64,000 nt of DNA. Origin: Bacillota bacterium (GTDB lineage Bacteria; Bacillota; Clostridia; Acetivibrionales; DTU013). The notes under the pieces are model-generated. The model was given only the letters and a program-made list of their open reading frames with translations, had not been told where the DNA came from and made no database searches. A program made the position numbers and the translations under genes. Of this stretch, positions 60,620 through 64,000 are shown in pieces. The stretch covers positions 186,001 through 250,000 of the forward strand of contig JAEZYU010000061.1 of assembly GCA_023418915.1 (NCBI GenBank), written 5' to 3'. Numbering within the stretch: the stretch's first letter is position 1; each line of letters begins with the position of its first letter.

Positions 60620-60632
60620 TGCCGGTCCTTTC
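60606..60632 (+). terminator. Terminator of the GH3 gene
   Basis: GGACCGGCA / TGCCGGTCC is a 9-bp stem with a 5-nt loop, followed by TTTC. An upstream extra copy of GGACCGGCA at 60573 could pair instead. Confidence 0.75.
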
Positions 60633-60925
60633 ATATTGCCTGCCTCCCATTATGGCTCGCCTCGTTGCGAACATCCTATCGACATCTCCGCCAGCTGCAC
60701 CACCGGCATCATCGCTGGCTATACCTCTCTTAGCGTAATGCAACTGGCAACGCCACACTCTTCCCGCCCATATGCACTGTCCTTCAGCTCAACGTCACAT
60801 TCTTCCCGCTTCGCACCGCCGCTTACAGTGCCATTTACAATACCATTTCCAACTCACAGTTGATAGTGCGCTTGCCTTTAGATCATGATGCAATTTCGAA
60901 TCTCGGAAATACACAACACCAAAAA

Positions 60926-61043
60926 TGGACAAAAATTCAACTATAGGACACTTTAGTTACCATAATCTATCGTTTCACTCAATTATTACGTGAAAAACAA
61001 GCCCTTATAAAAAAAATTCGTCCTATACTGGAATTTTTGTCCA
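60926..61043. mobile_element. MITE-like element, copy 2 (118 bp)
   Basis: Starts TGGACAAAAATTCAACTATA and ends TATACTGGAATTTTTGTCCA. Same length and ends as the copies at 48372 and 62183. Its right end lies 20 bp before the ATG of the next gene. The rest of the 517-bp gap holds a CATTATGGCTCGCCTCGTTG block also seen near 62562, and C/T-rich sequence. Confidence 0.9.
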
Positions 61044-61063
61044 ATATAATTTATAATGGTTTT

Positions 61064-61948
61064 ATGGAAGAATATGTTAGTAATTTCTCTGCTGCAAAAA
61101 TGTGGAATATACCGTATATTGATACAATCTTCGGATCTATATCCGAAAAAAGAGTGAACCGGGTCGATATTACTGTTTCTGGGCAAAGTGATAGATTCAG
61201 CAATAAAGGTAAAAAGGTCCATTCATGTCAGCTTGCTCTTCCCGCCGGTGCAGTAGTTCTTCGCAATGGCACTTGGGTTGCGTCTCCAGAATTGTTGTTT
61301 CTGGAACTTGCCAGCAAACTGAGTATCCATCGGTTCATCCTTCTAGGCCTCCAGTTGTGCTCACATAAGCAGGGCAGACCTTCCGAGGCGGTTACAACAA
61401 AGCAAAGGCTAACCGCATTTCTGGCAAAAACACCGGGGCACCTGGGACATCGCAAAGCTTTACGAGCGGTGAAATATATTGAAAACGGCTCTGCATCCGT
61501 TATGGAATCAATTGCCTATATGATTCTGAGATTGCCTCACTCTTTGGGAGGTTATGGACTAAATGGAGCTGTTTTTAATTATGAGATAAAGTTAATCCGT
61601 GAAGCGCAAATACGTCTCAGACAAAATTGCTACTTCGTGGATCTGTATTACAGGCATGCGAAAGTGGCTGTCGAGTATGATAGCTTCGCTTTTCATAACA
61701 GCCCGTTGGAGCAGGGTAAAGATTTGATACGATCTGCCGTACTTGAAAGGCATGGCATAGATGTAATGCATATGAGTACCATTCAGCTATATGACAGCGA
61801 AGCATGCAAAGATTTTGCGTATAATCTGGCAACCCACCTCAACAAACGTATACGTATACGCACAAACAAGTTTGACAAGTATCATGTATTACTAAGGGAT
61901 TTATTGCCGGACAGAAAAACTGCTTCTCGTACCGATGAATCAATATAG
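61064..61948 (+). CDS. DUF559 / Vsr-like nuclease-fold protein, AbiEi-related
   Basis: 294 residues. The C-terminal part (NCYFVDLYYRHAKVAVEYDS; RSAVLERHGIDVMHMST) matches the PD-(D/E)xK-like DUF559 domain found in AbiEi-family and Vsr-like proteins; VDLYYR and VAVEYDS supply the Asp and Glu expected of the fold. The middle (ASPELLFLELASKLSIHRFI) resembles the region found between the N-terminal helix-turn-helix and the DUF559 domain of AbiEi proteins, but no clear N-terminal DNA-binding unit is seen and no AbiEii-like toxin is next to it. The ribosome site is weak. It may be a defence or regulatory relic; the activity is unknown. Confidence 0.75.
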   Translation: MEEYVSNFSAAKMWNIPYIDTIFGSISEKRVNRVDITVSGQSDRFSNKGKKVHSCQLALPAGAVVLRNGTWVASPELLFLELASKLSIHRFILLGLQLCSHKQGRPSEAVTTKQRLTAFLAKTPGHLGHRKALRAVKYIENGSASVMESIAYMILRLPHSLGGYGLNGAVFNYEIKLIREAQIRLRQNCYFVDLYYRHAKVAVEYDSFAFHNSPLEQGKDLIRSAVLERHGIDVMHMSTIQLYDSEACKDFAYNLATHLNKRIRIRTNKFDKYHVLLRDLLPDRKTASRTDESI

Positions 61949-62003
61949 CTCATCGAAATTTCAGCATTCAATGGATCTCTCATACACCCCCTCCAAATAT
62001 CAA

Positions 62004-62103
62004 CATCTTACACCCCCGCAATATATCTGCATCTTACACCCCCGCAATACATCTGCATACACCCCCGCAATACATCTGCATCTTACACCCACGCAATACA
62101 TCC
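62004..62103. repeat. 26-bp tandem repeat, 4 units
   Basis: CATCTTACACCCCCGCAATA with CATCTG begins at 62004, 62030, 62056 (a 23-bp form lacking CTT) and 62079. Confidence 0.95.
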
Positions 62104-62182
62104 AAGCAGTACACCTAAGAGACATTATCCATCCTGAACGGATCAACAATATTGTAGTTCCAACAGTATTAGTCGAGTTAAG

Positions 62183-62300
62183 TGGACAAAAAATCAAGTA
62201 TAGGACGAATTAGTAAACATAATCAAGAGATTTATGCTGTTATTGCATGAAAAACATACAATTTCTTATATTTTTCTGCCTATACTTGATTTTTTGTCCA
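62183..62300. mobile_element. MITE-like element, copy 3 (118 bp)
   Basis: Starts TGGACAAAAAATCAAGTATA and ends TATACTTGATTTTTTGTCCA. The outer 22 bp of the two ends are exact inverted copies. Base changes relative to copies 1 and 2 appear in both ends together. Confidence 0.92.
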
Positions 62301-62393
62301 AGTTGATAACACATCTTTGACTGTAGATGAGTCGAGTAAGCTAAATCATATCACATTAACAATTAAAAGTAGCAGAATTTGAGTGTTCGAATG

Positions 62394-62556
62394 AGTATAG
62401 TGCAGTATAGGAGCAGTATCGTGCGGGATAGGAGCAGTATAGTGCAGTATAGGAGCAGTATCGTGCGGGATAGGAGCAGTATACTGCAGTATAGGAGCAG
62501 TATAGTGCAGTATACTGCGGGATAGTGCGGGATAGTGCGAGATAGTGCGGGATATC
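62394..62556. repeat. 42-bp tandem repeat built of 10- and 11-bp subunits
   Basis: A 42-bp unit starting AGTATAGTGCAGTATAGGAG begins at 62394, 62436 and 62478. Each is made from alternating AGTATAGTGC-like and AGTATAGGAGC-like words, near helical-turn length. It decays into GGGATAGTGC words before the AraC gene. Confidence 0.93.
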
Positions 62557-62624
62557 ACACACATTATGGCTTGCCTCGTTGCGGACAGGCCCGGTATCTG
62601 ATATGATGATATCGAGGTGTTTCC

Positions 62625-63476
62625 ATGAAACTCGAAGGCCTGCATGAAAAAGAAATATTCACAGAGCATTACCCTTTCCGGCTTGTAGAAAACACAGCAG
62701 ATGAGTTCATATACCCGATGCACTGGCATAATGCGGCCGAGCTGGTCTATAATGCTGCAGGTAGATGCTGTATCAGTGTTTCAGGTTCAGAGTATACACT
62801 GAACTGTGGTGAACTGCTGCTTATACCTACAGGAGAGATCCATGAAATAACCTCATGCAGTAAAAACGGCAAGAGATATTTTATTCAATTTAATATATCA
62901 ACACTTGACGGTTTCGGCGGAATCAACGATATAAGGCCATATATGGATAGTATCATAAAAATTGATAAGGACACTTGTCCCGAACTGAGAAGCTCTGTTG
63001 AAAAATGTGTCATTGAGCTGATCAGCGAACATGAGAAGAAAGACTATGCCTACGCATTATCTCTCAATGCCAGGATATTCGACATAATCGTACTCATATC
63101 AAGGAGCATGGCGAAATCCGTTCATAACGGCGAAAACAAGGGCAGGAAAATTGCCGGACTAAAGCAGATAAACAGAGCTTTCGAATATATCGAGAAAAAC
63201 TATCCACTGCACATTACATTAAAAGATGTGTCAGGCGCAGCCGGCTTTAGTGAATACTATTTTTCCAGATTATTCAAGGAGTACACCGGCCAAAGCTTTC
63301 TGAACTATTTGAACAGCTACAGGGTAAAGCAGGCCGAAAAGCTGCTTAAATCCACAGAATTGCCGGTGCTGGATATTGCGCTGGAATCAGGGTTCAACAG
63401 CCTGCCTACCTTCAACAGGATATTCAAAAGGGTAAAGGGCTGCTCTCCGACTTATTACCGCAAAGCGGGTGTATGA
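62625..63476 (+). CDS. AraC-family regulator with cupin sensor
   Basis: 283 residues. The cupin half (MHWHNAAELVYNAAG; GELLLIPTGEIHEITS) likely binds a sugar. The AraC half has LKDVSGAAGFSEYYFSRLFK and VLDIALESGFNSLPTFNRIF followed by KGCSPTYYRK, complete for DNA binding. The ATG follows ATCGAGGTGTTTCC. It could control the GH127/GH3 pair upstream. The gene directly downstream is a convergent agmatinase, so an operon partner is not evident. Confidence 0.92.
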   Translation: MKLEGLHEKEIFTEHYPFRLVENTADEFIYPMHWHNAAELVYNAAGRCCISVSGSEYTLNCGELLLIPTGEIHEITSCSKNGKRYFIQFNISTLDGFGGINDIRPYMDSIIKIDKDTCPELRSSVEKCVIELISEHEKKDYAYALSLNARIFDIIVLISRSMAKSVHNGENKGRKIAGLKQINRAFEYIEKNYPLHITLKDVSGAAGFSEYYFSRLFKEYTGQSFLNYLNSYRVKQAEKLLKSTELPVLDIALESGFNSLPTFNRIFKRVKGCSPTYYRKAGV

Positions 63477-63502
63477 CCATACTAATCCATAACATGCTGC
63501 AT

Positions 63503-64000
63503 TCATCCCATGAGCAGCAACACCTCACGCATTACCTTGCAGGCAGCGGCGGTAGACACACCTGAGCTGTCAAGCTGCGGTGCCAGCTCCACTACATCAG
63601 CAGCAACGATGTTCAGGCCTTTAAAGCTGCACAATGCCTCCTGGAGCTCTCTGTATGACACTCCTCCCGGCTCTGGTGTTCCGGTACCGGACATTATGGA
63701 AGGATCAAGAACATCCAGATCTATTGTCAGATAGACAGGTTTACCAGCAAGATCAGCAGCTGCTTCTTTTGCATCTGACAGATCAAACGGCCTCAGATTC
63801 GTATGACCTTTGCGAGCCCATAAAAACTCCTCTCTCAGGCCGCTGCGAATGCCAAGCTGCCATATACGCCTATCACCAACCATGTCCCATATCCTTTTGA
63901 CAACACTGGAGTGCGACAGCCTTTCCCCAAGGTATTCATCCCGAAGATCCGTATGAGCATCCAGATGCAGCAGGCATAAATCAGGATATTTTTCAAATAC
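63503..64000 (-). CDS. speB: Agmatinase/arginase-family ureohydrolase (5' end outside window)
   Basis: The last 165 codons are visible; the gene runs off the right edge. The manganese site is shown by LHLDAHTDLRDEYLGER and TIDLDVLDPS, and the GTGTPEPGG loop and C-terminal VELAPQLDSSG fit agmatinases. It hydrolyses agmatine to putrescine and urea; arginase or guanidinobutyrase activity cannot be excluded without the missing part. It is convergent with the AraC gene. Polyamine partner genes, if present, would lie to the right. Confidence 0.9.
   Translation of the reverse strand, partial: VFEKYPDLCLLHLDAHTDLRDEYLGERLSHSSVVKRIWDMVGDRRIWQLGIRSGLREEFLWARKGHTNLRPFDLSDAKEAAADLAGKPVYLTIDLDVLDPSIMSGTGTPEPGGVSYRELQEALCSFKGLNIVAADVVELAPQLDSSGVSTAAACKVMREVLLLMG

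Noticed and set aside
61935..62213. 92-codon plus-strand frame rich in Pro/His/Tyr
   Set aside because: Product of the 26-bp tandem repeat read through. It overlaps the MITE and lacks a ribosome site.
62346..62729. 127-codon minus-strand frame with HYTAPIPHDTAP-like repeats
   Set aside because: Product of the 42-bp repeat. It overlaps the start of the AraC gene on the opposite strand.

Overview
The window looks like chromosomal DNA of an anaerobic, Gram-positive, spore-former-type Clostridia member. Supporting signs are strong AGGAGG-type ribosome sites, TTG/GTG starts, a HisZ-type histidine enzyme, long-form Hpf, an Rrf2/CymR-like cysteine regulator, YjfB and YhfC proteins, and many intracellular plant-glycan enzymes. 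I see no phage, conjugation, CRISPR, rRNA or tRNA genes. The species cannot be named from the sequence alone.

Layout. 1-9.1 kb: the start of a his operon (hisZ, cut by the left edge), a LysM-NagZ-like protein, a HAD phosphatase, a zinc-ribbon membrane protein, a Cys-rich small protein and PcrA helicase. 9.4-12.7 kb: a second zinc-ribbon membrane protein and a thiol-redox group (glutaredoxin, CcdA, TlpA-like thioredoxin, CsoR/CstR-like repressor) with two matching GC-rich operators. 12.8-18 kb: a TIM-barrel protein, a znuABC-type metal importer with a Fur/Zur-like palindrome at its promoter, and an orphan solute-binding protein. 18-25.4 kb: amine oxidase, YjfB, transketolase, acyl-ACP thioesterase, a lipoprotein and a Fur-family regulator. 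26.5-29.8 kb: sulfur assimilation (Rrf2 regulator, metY, cysK), which fits the acetyl-type MetA at 54 kb. 30-41.7 kb: mixed metabolism, a GH1 enzyme, a two-component system, a lipoamide dehydrogenase, Hpf and a DnaA-box cluster. 41.9-48 kb and 56-63.5 kb: glycoside enzymes GH31, GH94, GH127 and GH3 with two AraC regulators. None of these enzymes has a visible signal peptide and no sugar transporter is present, so they probably process imported hemicellulose oligosaccharides in the cytoplasm. 48-55 kb: two decayed genes (yjbQ and a GntR regulator), a PIG-L deacetylase, an SDR-SDR-PadR-DUF1700 operon behind a palindromic promoter, metA and a YhfC protease. The right edge cuts an agmatinase.

The most unusual content is between the genes. 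(1) A dispersed element bounded by CGTTATAACG palindromes has two internal hairpins whose arms differ between copies yet still pair. (2) A MITE-like element with long terminal inverted repeats occurs three times, each copy exactly 118 bp. (3) Most of the longer intergenic gaps hold a private tandem repeat of 18-42 bp with its own sequence. (4) A gene-free gap at 41.2-41.4 kb carries tandem DnaA boxes beside a perfect 32-bp palindrome. (5) A 23-bp duplication before metY creates a second ribosome site and an eight-codon leader ORF that overlaps the metY start.
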